Shown: in pieces, positions 35,823 through 43,488 of the stretch | Position numbering within the stretch: position 1 is the stretch's first letter | Layout of the letters: each line of letters starts with the position of its first letter | From: Marinobacter litoralis | Lineage (GTDB): Bacteria; Pseudomonadota; Gammaproteobacteria; Pseudomonadales; Oleiphilaceae | Length of the DNA: 64,000 nucleotides | Direction: 5' to 3' | Assembly (NCBI RefSeq): GCF_003336705.1 | Contig: NZ_QMDL01000003.1 | Location: 744,211 to 808,210 of the forward strand | Program-made: the position numbers and the translations under genes | Notes under the pieces: model-generated | Database searches by the model: none | The model's input: only the letters and a program-made list of their open reading frames with translations | What the model was told of the DNA's origin: nothing

Positions 35823-36455
35823 TCAGGCATTTTTGAATTGAGGTAGGGCGTCAACCATCCAGGCGGGTGGTCCCGGGTAACCGGTCAGGTGCCACTGATT
35901 CTGGTGACCATAGAAGGCTACGTTGGCGATTTTGCTCAACGCGATGTAGCCGTTGTTCAGCAAGCCGAGGCGGCTATTGCGCCAGCGGTTCAGGAAAGCA
36001 CCGGCTTCTTTGGTGGTGACGGATGGCCAGTCGGACCAGACCCGAGCCAAAGTGATGCGCGTAGGGGCGAAGTTCAGCAGGTCGAAGAGTTTGCGTAGCT
36101 CTTTCTGATTCGGTGCGCCGAACTGGACGATGCCCTGATCAATTCGCTCGATGGTGGCGGCAATCTCGAACTGGCGCTCGTTGGGGTCCTCTGGCAAGGC
36201 TGTGGCAAACAGGGCCGGGAGCAAAGCTTCGAACAGGGTTATGTCGTCTTTACTTAAAAACTGGAATTCGTAGCTCGCATTCATGCGGCTATCAACGGCG
36301 CTGATTCGGCCAGCGGGAGTTGTTGCGCAACCAGACAGACCTGCGGTCATGCTGACGGTGCCTAAAAACAAGGCGCCGCCGACGCCGGTTTTCAGGAAGC
36401 TTCGTCGGCTCAGTTGGGGGCTGTTCTCGGCAGAGTGGCTTGTCTGGTTAGGCAT
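35823..36455 (-). CDS. Tat-secreted putative lipoprotein, accessory to GMC oxidoreductase
   Basis: A 210-residue protein with a twin-arginine signal (SRRSFLKTG at residues 16-24), a hydrophobic stretch and a lipobox-like LSGC at about 40-43, suggesting Tat export and lipid anchoring. The mature part is soluble and helical (DITLFEALLPALFATALP, ending in a tyrosine- and tryptophan-rich HQNQWHLTGYPGPPAW). It resembles in outline the small Tat subunit (gluconate 2-dehydrogenase subunit 3-like) paired with GMC enzymes, but I cannot name it. ATG 36455 follows AAGG. The gap to the GMC gene is 24 nt, so they likely form one complex. Confidence 0.78.
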   Translation of the reverse strand: MPNQTSHSAENSPQLSRRSFLKTGVGGALFLGTVSMTAGLSGCATTPAGRISAVDSRMNASYEFQFLSKDDITLFEALLPALFATALPEDPNERQFEIAATIERIDQGIVQFGAPNQKELRKLFDLLNFAPTRITLARVWSDWPSVTTKEAGAFLNRWRNSRLGLLNNGYIALSKIANVAFYGHQNQWHLTGYPGPPAWMVDALPQFKNA

Positions 36456-36536
36456 GGGACACCTTTTCTGGTGGTCTATTAGGACTGGCACAGGGCCCGA
36501 GCGCATTGTCGGGTGCCTGTGCCGAATAAGGCCGTT

Positions 36537-37982
36537 TTAACGAATGAACAGTTTATAGATCATCTTGTGTGCGGCCGTTCCGTGAGGTGCGTAAACGAAT
36601 TTGCCGCTGTTGAATTTCTGTTTACTAAAGATTGCCCGTTGATGGGAGAAGGTCATAAAACCTTCCTTACCGTGGTAATGGCCCATGCCGGAATCGCCAA
36701 CGCCGCCGAAGGGCAAGTCATCTTGCGCTACGTGCATCAGTGCATCGTTGATGCACATGCCACCGGAGTGGGTTTGATCGATGATGTGTTCTTGTTGCGC
36801 TCTGTCATAGCCAAAGAAATACAGCGCCAGTGGACGAGGGCGTTCGTTGATGTAATGAATCGCATCGTCCAGATCCGTGTAGGTAACAATGGGAAGGATC
36901 GGCCCGAAGATTTCGTCCTGCATGACCTTCATATCTTCGGTGGCATTCAGTACCAAGGTCAGCGGAATCTTGCGGGTGCCATCTTTCATGTTTTCGTTGG
37001 CCGGGTTGATCTCGATCACCTCAGCGCCTTTGGCGCGGGCGTCTTCAAGGTAGCTTTGCAGGCGGTCGTACTGGCGCTCGTTAATGATGGCGGTGTAATC
37101 GTCGTTATCGCGCAGGCTCGGATACATGGTTGATGCCTGAGCGCGGAACTCGTCTACAAACGCCTGCACGCGGTCTTCGGGGCACAGCACGTAATCCGGG
37201 GCCACGCAGGTTTGGCCGGCGTTGATGGCTTTACCGAACGCAATACGTTGGGCAGCATCGGAAAGCGGCACGTCTGGGGATACCACCGCAGGGGATTTGC
37301 CGCCGAGCTCCAGGGTGACCGGAGTCAGGTTTTCAGCCGCAGCTCGCATAACCAATTTGCCCACTGAAGTGGAGCCTGTGAAGAGCAGGTGATCGAAGGG
37401 GCGCCGAGAAAAATCGGCCGCCACATCGGCTTCACCGGTAATCACCGAAACCAGATCTTCCGGGAACATGCCCTCGATAATTTCTTTGAACAGCGACGAG
37501 GTGTGCGGTGTAAATTCGGACATTTTGACCATTGTCCGGTTACCGGCGGCCAATGACGCAACCAACGGGCCTACGGCAAGATACAGAGGATAGTTCCAGG
37601 GCACGATAACGCCTACCACGCCTTTTGGCTGGTAGTGCACTTTGTTACTGGCCGGCTGAAACAGTACAGAGACATGGCGCTTTGACGGCTTCATCCAGCT
37701 GTCCAGATTTTTCAGGGTGTAGTTGATACCCTGAATCGACGGCATGACCTCGGCAATTAAAGATTCATCCTTCGAGCGGCAGCTGAAGTCGCGGTCGATG
37801 GCTTCGAGCAAGCGATCCTGATTGGCCAGCAAGGCGCGTTTCAGGCGTTTCAGGTTCTCTTTGCGTTCAGAAGAAGAGGGCATCGGGTTATTCCGGAACG
37901 CTTTTTTCTGGTTCTCGAAAACCCGGTGGGTGTGTTGAATCTGAGTTTTGCTTTCGGTCATCTGAACGACGGTGGCTACCAT
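36537..37982 (-). CDS. Aldehyde dehydrogenase, coniferyl-aldehyde-dehydrogenase type
   Basis: NAD(P)-dependent oxidation of an aldehyde to its acid; 481 residues. Catalytic residues are the Glu in LELGGKSP (about 215) and the Cys in AGQTCVAPDYV (about 250), with the cofactor motif FTGSTSVGKLV and PWNYPLYLAVGPL before them. Sequence style (short N-terminus, GDSGMGHYHGKEGFMTFSHQRAIF end) matches CalB-like enzymes, also close to fatty-aldehyde dehydrogenases with a C-terminal tail. It is first in the operon ALDH-Tat protein-GMC, so it likely oxidises the aldehyde formed by the GMC enzyme. GGGAG lies eight bases before the ATG. A TetR operator sits in its promoter. Confidence 0.9.
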   Translation of the reverse strand: MVATVVQMTESKTQIQHTHRVFENQKKAFRNNPMPSSSERKENLKRLKRALLANQDRLLEAIDRDFSCRSKDESLIAEVMPSIQGINYTLKNLDSWMKPSKRHVSVLFQPASNKVHYQPKGVVGVIVPWNYPLYLAVGPLVASLAAGNRTMVKMSEFTPHTSSLFKEIIEGMFPEDLVSVITGEADVAADFSRRPFDHLLFTGSTSVGKLVMRAAAENLTPVTLELGGKSPAVVSPDVPLSDAAQRIAFGKAINAGQTCVAPDYVLCPEDRVQAFVDEFRAQASTMYPSLRDNDDYTAIINERQYDRLQSYLEDARAKGAEVIEINPANENMKDGTRKIPLTLVLNATEDMKVMQDEIFGPILPIVTYTDLDDAIHYINERPRPLALYFFGYDRAQQEHIIDQTHSGGMCINDALMHVAQDDLPFGGVGDSGMGHYHGKEGFMTFSHQRAIFSKQKFNSGKFVYAPHGTAAHKMIYKLFIR

Positions 37983-38066
37983 TGTGCTATCTCCCTGAGC
38001 TCTCCAGTCAAGGTGCTGGAAGCTGTTGTTGTTGGCGCTGAGTGTATGAAATTTGCGCTAGCAGCT

Positions 38067-38096
38067 ATTATTAGAGTATATACTCTACTCAGTCAA
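38067..38096 (-). promoter_or_regulatory. Promoter of aldehyde dehydrogenase operon
   Basis: Minus strand: TTGACT (38096-38091), 18-nt spacer, AATAAT (38072-38067), each with five of six consensus matches. The spacer is almost filled by the palindrome at 38072-38087. The leader would be about 80 nt. Confidence 0.65.
38072..38087. promoter_or_regulatory. 16-bp perfect palindrome, probable TetR operator
   Basis: TAGAGTATATACTCTA is identical to its reverse complement. It lies between the divergent aldehyde dehydrogenase operon and a tetR gene, inside the spacer of the operon promoter, the standard place for repression by a TetR dimer. Distance to the tetR start is 71 nt. Confidence 0.75.
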
Positions 38097-38157
38097 GAAA
38101 TGCTGGGTGGCCTAATGGGCCATCATCAATGTGATAACAACAAACTGCGGCGTGAGA

Positions 38158-38829
38158 ATGAAGACCAGAGACAAAATACTGTTGGCGAGCCTTGAGCTTT
38201 TTAATGAGCGGGGCGAACGGAACACAACGACGAATCATATTGCCGCTCATTTGGCGATATCTCCGGGCAATCTGTATTACCACTTCCGGAACAAGTCGGA
38301 CATCATCTATGAGATTTTTCAGGAATACGAAAAGCTGGTTGATTATTACCTGGTTATTCCAGACGACCGGCCCCTAACGGTCGCAGACATGACCTTTTAT
38401 CTTGAGTCGGTGTTTGATGGGTTGTGGAGCTACCGTTTTTTTCATCGGGATCTTGAATACTTGCTGGATTGCGATCCGAGACTGCGCAGCGATTATCGTG
38501 ATTTCACCAATCGGTGCCTGGCCGCGATGAAAACGATTTTTGAAAAGTTAGCGGAAGCGGGCATTGTGCAGGAGCAGCCGGAAGAGTTGCGTGAAGTCAT
38601 GGCGCTGAATATCTGGCTGGTAGTAACCAACTGGATGGCGTTTTTGAAAACAGCCCATGGCAGCACGGGCGATGAAGGTCTGAGCCTGACTGCGCTCAAG
38701 CAGGGCATCTATCAGGTGTTGACGCTTGAGATGCCTTATTTGATGCCCGAATATCGTGATGAGGTGCTGGCTATAAGAGAAAAGTACCGCCCGGTTTTAC
38801 CAGAACAGCGTGATTCTGTTGTCGCTTAA
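38158..38829 (+). CDS. TetR-family transcriptional regulator of the oxidoreductase operon
   Basis: A 223-residue regulator. The N-terminal domain (RDKILLASLELFNERGERNTTTNHIAAHLAISPGNLYYHFRNKSDIIYEIFQEYE, residues 4-56) is a complete TetR helix-turn-helix; the C-terminal part carries a long FFHRDLEYLLDCDPRLRSDYRDF stretch seen in regulators near lipid genes. It is divergent from the aldehyde dehydrogenase operon with the palindrome between them, so it probably represses both directions and responds to an alcohol, aldehyde or acyl compound (inference). ATG 38158 is used; GTG 38152 is in frame. A terminator follows at 38970. Confidence 0.88.
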   Translation: MKTRDKILLASLELFNERGERNTTTNHIAAHLAISPGNLYYHFRNKSDIIYEIFQEYEKLVDYYLVIPDDRPLTVADMTFYLESVFDGLWSYRFFHRDLEYLLDCDPRLRSDYRDFTNRCLAAMKTIFEKLAEAGIVQEQPEELREVMALNIWLVVTNWMAFLKTAHGSTGDEGLSLTALKQGIYQVLTLEMPYLMPEYRDEVLAIREKYRPVLPEQRDSVVA

Positions 38830-38876
38830 GCTGAATAAAAGTTGAACTTCTGTGAGTGGTGCCGGTCGAACGAATT

Positions 38877-38945
38877 ACAGCAGAAAACCGGACTTCTCTG
38901 CTGTTCCTGAGTGAGTTCTCAGGTTTGCCTCTTCTGAGGGGCAAA
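38877..38945. other. Cluster of hairpins in tetR-engB gap
   Basis: Three consecutive stem-loops: ACAGCAGA (38877-38884)/TCTGCTGT (38897-38904); CCTGAG (38906-38911)/CTCAGG (38918-38923); and TGCCTC/GAGG..CA around TTCT (38927-38944, imperfect). Together with the terminator at 38970 they make a 115-nt structured region. It may be the 3' UTR of tetR or a small RNA. Confidence 0.45.
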
Positions 38946-38969
38946 GCACGTCGCAAACCCTGACGTTTA

Positions 38970-39000
38970 CCGGCCTACTCATCGTGGGCCGGCTTTTTCC
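38970..39000 (+). terminator. Rho-independent terminator downstream of tetR
   Basis: CCGGCC (38970-38975) pairs with GGCCGG (38987-38992) around an 11-nt loop, followed by CTTTTTCC. It lies before the convergent engB stop. Confidence 0.7.
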
Positions 39001-39012
39001 CCGACAGGGTAA

Positions 39013-39651
39013 TCAGCCTTCGATTTCCTCGGGCGTCTCCAGCCAATTCGTCAGCACCGAACGGCATTCATCAAGTCCCAGCTTTGACGTGGCCGAAAAC
39101 ATCACCAGATGTTCCACGTACTCATACTTCTTCAATTTATTGGCAATGCCCAGCATCGCTGTTTTGGCTTGTCCAAACTTTAGTTTGTCAGCTTTGGTGG
39201 CAAGGATCATCAGCGGCAGCTTGTTGTGCTCGCACCATTCGATCATCATTTGGTCAAATTCGGTCAGCGGGTGGCGAATATCCATGACCAATACCAGGCC
39301 GCGAAGGCAGCGGCGCTCGTTAAGGTAGTGTCCCAGATGTTTTTGCCAGTCATCTTTCATGTCTCGGGAAACTTTTGCGTAGCCGTAGCCAGGCAGGTCC
39401 ACCAAGTGCATGTTCTCTTTGTTCAGGCTGAAGAAGTTGATCAGCCGGGTGCGGCCGGGGGTTTTACTGGTTCGTGCCAGTTTGCCGTTGACGGTGATGG
39501 CGTTGAGTGCGCTGGACTTGCCGGCATTAGAACGACCAGCGAAGGCAACCTCGGCGCCGTAATCGGGCGGGCACTCGTCCAGTTTGGAAGCGCTGATGAG
39601 AAAACGGGCGCTATTGAATGAGACGCTTTTTTGAGTCAGATCAGGGTCCAC
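39013..39651 (-). CDS. engB: Ribosome biogenesis GTPase EngB (YihA/YsxC)
   Basis: Essential GTPase needed for assembly of the large ribosomal subunit. 212 residues with all G motifs: GRSNAGKSS (G1, about 39-47), the G2 threonine in KTPGRTRLINFF, DLPGYG (G3), TKADK (G4) and SATSKLG (G5). The start is GTG 39651, with AAGGA further upstream. It diverges from cytochrome c4 and converges on tetR. The order engB, cytochrome c4, dsbA, endonuclease-like is the same as in Pseudomonas. Confidence 0.95.
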   Translation of the reverse strand: MDPDLTQKSVSFNSARFLISASKLDECPPDYGAEVAFAGRSNAGKSSALNAITVNGKLARTSKTPGRTRLINFFSLNKENMHLVDLPGYGYAKVSRDMKDDWQKHLGHYLNERRCLRGLVLVMDIRHPLTEFDQMMIEWCEHNKLPLMILATKADKLKFGQAKTAMLGIANKLKKYEYVEHLVMFSATSKLGLDECRSVLTNWLETPEEIEG

Positions 39652-39694
39652 GACGGTTGCTGTTCCTTTGGATTTCAGTTATCGACGATTAATG

Positions 39695-39700
39695 TATAAT
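39695..39700 (+). promoter_or_regulatory. Consensus -10 upstream of cytochrome c4
   Basis: A perfect TATAAT, preceded by TG, 129 nt before the cytochrome c4 start. No good -35 is present at 16-18 nt (best TTTCAG, three matches), so strength is uncertain. Confidence 0.42.
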
Positions 39701-39829
39701 GCTACACCAATTTCCGGCGGTGCGCTGCGCGTTCCGCTGTTAGTCCCGGTTTTGAGCCTTATCCCAGAGGCCATCCGGCGAACAACCAGAATACTTTCAC
39801 GATTCTAAGATGAGAGAAGCGGAGCGGGC

Positions 39830-40444
39830 ATGAAAAGACTGATCGCAGGAGTGGTTCTCGGAGTTAGCTTGTCAGCTATGGCTCACGGGGCAGGAGATCC
39901 GGCAGCGGGTGAACAGAAAGCAGCCGTGTGTGCAGCTTGTCACGGCCAAGGTGGCGCTAAGCCGATGATGGCGAGCTATCCGAAACTGACCGGTTTGGGT
40001 GAAAAATACCTGTACCGTCAGCTGACAGACATTAAGTCCGGCGACCGTTCAATACCAGAGATGACCGGCTTGCTGACCGCCATGACGGACCAAGACCTGA
40101 AAGATCTTGCAGCCTACTTCAACAAGCAGGAGCTGGTGGTTAATCAGGCGAACGCTGACGAAGAGTTAATCGCGCAAGGGCAGGCTATTTTCCGTGGCGG
40201 TAACATGGCTTCTGGCGTGCCGGCCTGTGCGGGCTGTCACAACCCGAGCGGTAAAGGTAACGAGCCTGCTGGTTATCCGGCTCTGGGTGGTCAAAATGCC
40301 GAGTACGTTGCCAAGCAGCTTCAAGCGTACCGCGATGGCACTCGTGCCACTACCGCGAATGCCAGCATCATGGCTGATGTGGCTTCCAAGTTGACGGACG
40401 CTGAAATCGAGGCGGTTGCCAACTACGTATCTGGTTTGCACTGA
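39830..40444 (+). CDS. Dihaem cytochrome c4
   Basis: Periplasmic or membrane-attached electron carrier of the respiratory chain, 204 residues. A signal peptide (1-20, ending AHG/A) precedes two fused cytochrome c domains with haem motifs CAACH (about 34-38) and CAGCH (about 133-137), and candidate Met ligands in IPEMTG and ASIMADVA. Length is typical. GGAG stands six bases before the ATG. A strong terminator follows at 40468, so it is probably monocistronic. Cytochrome c4 feeds terminal oxidases such as cbb3 in related bacteria. Confidence 0.95.
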   Translation: MKRLIAGVVLGVSLSAMAHGAGDPAAGEQKAAVCAACHGQGGAKPMMASYPKLTGLGEKYLYRQLTDIKSGDRSIPEMTGLLTAMTDQDLKDLAAYFNKQELVVNQANADEELIAQGQAIFRGGNMASGVPACAGCHNPSGKGNEPAGYPALGGQNAEYVAKQLQAYRDGTRATTANASIMADVASKLTDAEIEAVANYVSGLH

Positions 40445-40467
40445 TTTCATCAGTCCTCTCAGATCAG

Positions 40468-40492
40468 AAAACCCCGCTCCGGCGGGGTTTTT
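40468..40492 (+). terminator. Rho-independent terminator of cytochrome c4 gene
   Basis: CCCCGC (40472-40477)/GCGGGG (40482-40487) with a TCCG loop, A-run before and TTTTT after. Confidence 0.93.
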
Positions 40493-40627
40493 GTTTTTGG
40501 GCGCGGGTAGCCTCTTAACCTTCTGTAATTATTTACTGTTACGCTCTGTGGAACTTTTGAGCGTGGCTGGGTCATAATCAAGCGACTTAAATAGAACGAA
40601 CAAACACGTTAACGCTCGGAGATTTTC

Positions 40628-41263
40628 ATGATCAGAACCCTAACCCTGATAGTAACCATGGCTGCAGCGCTGGCTTTCAGTGGCTTCGCCAGTGCTGAAA
40701 CATGGAAAAACGGTGTGCATTACCGCACCTTGACCACCCCGGTTAGCACAGCCTCCGACAGCGGAGTAGAGGTGGCTGAAGTGTTCTGGTATGGCTGCCC
40801 GCACTGTTATAACTTCAAGCCGCTGTCAGAGGCGTGGGAAGAGAAGGCGCCCGATTACGTGAATTATGTTCGCCTGCCGGCTGTGCTCGGTGAGAGCTGG
40901 GCGCCACATGCTTTCGCATTCTATGCGCTGGAGTCCATGGGTGAGCTGGATAAAGTGCACGATGCTTTGTTTGAAGCTTTGGCAGGTGAGCGTCGGCCGC
41001 TGAACTCGGCGGAAGCGCTGGCAGATTTTGTGGCGGATTACGGTGTTGATGCTGAAGCCTTTGTGGATGCCTACAACAGTTTTGCCGTTCGCTCGCGCGT
41101 GCATCAGGCCCAAAGCAAAATTATGGGTGCGCAAGTTACCGGGACTCCGACTATGCTGGTTAACGGTAAGTACGTGGTCACGGCAACCATGGCCAGAGGA
41201 CATGAAAACGTACTGAAGGTTGTCGATTACCTGGTCAGCAAAGAGCAGGGAGTATCGGAGTAA
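40628..41263 (+). CDS. dsbA: Thiol:disulfide interchange protein DsbA
   Basis: Periplasmic oxidase that introduces disulfide bonds in exported proteins. Signal peptide 1-23 (ending ASA), then a thioredoxin fold with the CPHC active site in FWYGCPHCYNF (about residues 57-60), a helical insertion, and the cis-proline loop VTGTPTMLVNG (about 175). 211 residues, as in Pseudomonas DsbA. CGGAG lies before the ATG. A CATAAT at 40573 may be part of its promoter. The next gene follows closely. Confidence 0.96.
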   Translation: MIRTLTLIVTMAAALAFSGFASAETWKNGVHYRTLTTPVSTASDSGVEVAEVFWYGCPHCYNFKPLSEAWEEKAPDYVNYVRLPAVLGESWAPHAFAFYALESMGELDKVHDALFEALAGERRPLNSAEALADFVADYGVDAEAFVDAYNSFAVRSRVHQAQSKIMGAQVTGTPTMLVNGKYVVTATMARGHENVLKVVDYLVSKEQGVSE

Positions 41264-41319
41264 AAGGAGAAGTCTGATGCGTGTGGCTTTCAGGGTTTCC
41301 GTTCAGATTCCGGGTGATT

Positions 41320-42183
41320 ATGTATAAGCGGATTCGTAGCCAGATCAACGGCATATTGAAATCACAGGAAGCCGCCCCGCGTGGTGCGTGTTCGGGAAGC
41401 GAGCACGTGCCAGACTTCGAGCCTCACCGCCACATCCGGCTGCTGACCTTCAATATACAGGTTGGTATCAACACGTCTTCGTATCGCCACTATGTGACCC
41501 GTAGCTGGCAGCATTTCCTGCCTAATCGCCGCCGTTTTGAAAACCTTGATCGTATCGCCACGCTGTTGCGGCAGTACGACGTGGTTGCTTTGCAGGAATG
41601 CGACGGCGGCAGTCTGCGCAGTGGTTATGTCAATCAGGTTCAGTATCTGGCCGAAGCCGCAGGCATACCGTACTGGTATCAGCAGCTGAACCGGAACCTG
41701 GGCCAGCTTGCCCAGCACAGCAACGGTTTCTTGAGCCGCTACAAACCATTGGATGTGACTGAACACAAGCTGCCCGGGCTGATCCCGGGTCGGGGTGCCA
41801 TCGTCGCGCGCTATGGTCTGGAAGAAGATCCATTGGTGTTGGTGCAGATGCATCTGTCGTTGAGTAAGTCTGCGCAGCAGCGTCAGTTGGGCTTCGTTCG
41901 TGATCTGATCAGTAAATATCAGCATGTGGTGCTGATGGGGGATATGAACGCCCATGCCGAGCAGTTGCTGACCCAAACGCCTCTGCGTGAAACTGACCTT
42001 GTACCATTGCCTGCCACCGCCCATAGCTTCCCAAGCTGGCGTCCCGAAAAAGCGTTGGATCACATTCTGGTCAGCCCGTCATTGGAGATTCGACAATCTG
42101 GGGTGGTGAGCTATCCCGTCTCAGACCACCTGCCGATCTCGCTCGATATTGCCTTGCCCAAGGGTTACCTCGAAACCTTTTAA
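41320..42183 (+). CDS. Endonuclease/exonuclease/phosphatase-family protein
   Basis: A 287-residue protein of the EEP superfamily (DNase I-like phosphodiesterases). Family motifs are visible: LLTFNIQVG (Asn), VVALQECDG (catalytic Glu), MGDMNAH (Asp/Asn), and the closing SYPVSDHLPISLDI (Asp-His). No signal peptide, so cytoplasmic; the substrate is unknown. The start is uncertain: ATG 41320 has GGGTG upstream, while GTG 41281 is in frame and nearer to the strong AGGAG at 41265. A 16-codon frame at 41277-41327 uses that AGGAG and overlaps the ATG. It forms an operon-like pair with dsbA, as in Pseudomonas. Confidence 0.86.
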   Translation: MYKRIRSQINGILKSQEAAPRGACSGSEHVPDFEPHRHIRLLTFNIQVGINTSSYRHYVTRSWQHFLPNRRRFENLDRIATLLRQYDVVALQECDGGSLRSGYVNQVQYLAEAAGIPYWYQQLNRNLGQLAQHSNGFLSRYKPLDVTEHKLPGLIPGRGAIVARYGLEEDPLVLVQMHLSLSKSAQQRQLGFVRDLISKYQHVVLMGDMNAHAEQLLTQTPLRETDLVPLPATAHSFPSWRPEKALDHILVSPSLEIRQSGVVSYPVSDHLPISLDIALPKGYLETF

Positions 42184-42422
42184 TTGCCCTCGCTGTGTCC
42201 TCTCAGGCTACCGATTTTTTAAAAATCTTGTAACTTCGGGCTGAAGTCTTATGCTTAGAAGTCTATGGATTGTGATAAGTCTGGGTGGTCGCGGGCGTTT
42301 TGTGGCGGCGGCCGAGCGGTTTCGGATTGCCTAGGTGGTCCGAGTTATCTTATTGATCATATTAGCTATTGCCGCGTCCGGACTAAACACCCCAGATACT
42401 GTGTTACCGACGGGAGTGAGCT

Positions 42423-43391
42423 ATGAGAAAACTTTCCTATTCAGCATTACTTTGTGCCCTAACGATACCTTCGCTGGCGAGTGCCGACTGTGGCGAGGTG
42501 TCGATCACTGAAATGAACTGGGCGTCTAATACGGTGGTCACCAGCGTTGCCAAGTTCATCATGGAGCAGGGCTACGGTTGCGATGTGACTGTTGTGCCTT
42601 CAGACACTGTGCCGGCAGTGACCTCTGTTGCCGAAAACGGCGAGCCGGATATCGTTACTGAACTCTGGAAAAACTCCGCTGGCGAAGCCTACGAGCGTTT
42701 GGAGGCTGCAGGGAAAATCAAGCCGCTGACCAAAGTGTTGCGGCCTGGTGGTATCGAAGGGTGGTGGATTCCGACTTATCTGGCGGAAAAACACCCGGAA
42801 CTGACCACCATTGAAGGGATTATGGCTAACCCTGAATTGGTGGGTGGCCGATTCAACAACTGCCCCGACGGGTGGGGCTGCCGTGTCGCTAACGACAATC
42901 TGGTGCGGGCGCTGGATCTCGAGGCGGCCGGTATCGATGTGTTCAATCATGGTTCGGGTGAGACTCTGGCGTCGTCTATGGCATCAGCTGTGCAGAAGGA
43001 AGAGCCTTGGTTTGGCTATTACTGGGGGCCAACCGTCCCGCTCGGCAAGTTCGACATGACGCGAGTGAAACTGGGTGAATACAAACCGGAAGTGCATGCC
43101 AAGAACCAGTCGCCTGATGCCGAGAACCCTACCGTGTCGGAATTTCCGGCCGCGACGGTGCTGACCACCGTCACGCCGGACTTCGAAGATCGCGAGCCTG
43201 AAGTGGCAGAGATGTTGGCTCAGCTAAGTTTTGAAACTGAAACCATGAGCTCTTTGCTTGCGTGGATGGATGCCAACAATGCCACGGCCGAGGAAGCCGC
43301 TGTCTACTACCTGACCAATTACGGAGAAGAGTGGTCTTCGTGGTTAAACGACGATGCCCGAAAACGTCTGAGCCGCCTGCTAGGAAATTAA
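42423..43391 (+). CDS. Glycine betaine/proline ABC transporter, substrate-binding protein
   Basis: Periplasmic binding protein of an OpuAC/ProX-type osmoprotectant importer, 322 residues. Signal peptide 1-21 (ending ASA), then the type II periplasmic fold with MNWASN, GIEGWWIPTYL and PWFGYYWGPTVPLGKFDM, whose Trp and Tyr residues would form the aromatic cage for a quaternary amine. Permease and ATPase genes follow. GGGAG precedes the ATG. The 239-nt upstream gap contains an ACTTC/GAAGT hairpin near 42234, but no promoter that I can place with confidence. Choline or carnitine are alternative substrates. Confidence 0.92.
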   Translation: MRKLSYSALLCALTIPSLASADCGEVSITEMNWASNTVVTSVAKFIMEQGYGCDVTVVPSDTVPAVTSVAENGEPDIVTELWKNSAGEAYERLEAAGKIKPLTKVLRPGGIEGWWIPTYLAEKHPELTTIEGIMANPELVGGRFNNCPDGWGCRVANDNLVRALDLEAAGIDVFNHGSGETLASSMASAVQKEEPWFGYYWGPTVPLGKFDMTRVKLGEYKPEVHAKNQSPDAENPTVSEFPAATVLTTVTPDFEDREPEVAEMLAQLSFETETMSSLLAWMDANNATAEEAAVYYLTNYGEEWSSWLNDDARKRLSRLLGN

Positions 43392-43405
43392 AGCGCCAAC
43401 CCGAA

Positions 43406-43436
43406 GCCCGGCTTGCCGCCGTCAGGTGGGCCGGGC
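43406..43436 (+). other. Intercistronic hairpin after binding-protein gene
   Basis: GCCCGGC (43406-43412) pairs perfectly with GCCGGGC (43430-43436) over a 17-nt loop, without a T-run. Such hairpins between a binding-protein gene and its permease commonly stabilise the upstream mRNA so the binding protein is made in excess. Confidence 0.55.
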
Positions 43437-43488
43437 ATGTTCCGAATGTCCCATTCTGATTGACGGTTTTACAAAATAGGCATACCCG

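Noticed and set aside
36513..37133. 206-codon plus-strand frame opposite the aldehyde dehydrogenase
   Set aside because: The opposite strand has complete catalytic motifs; this frame has none and no ribosome-binding site.
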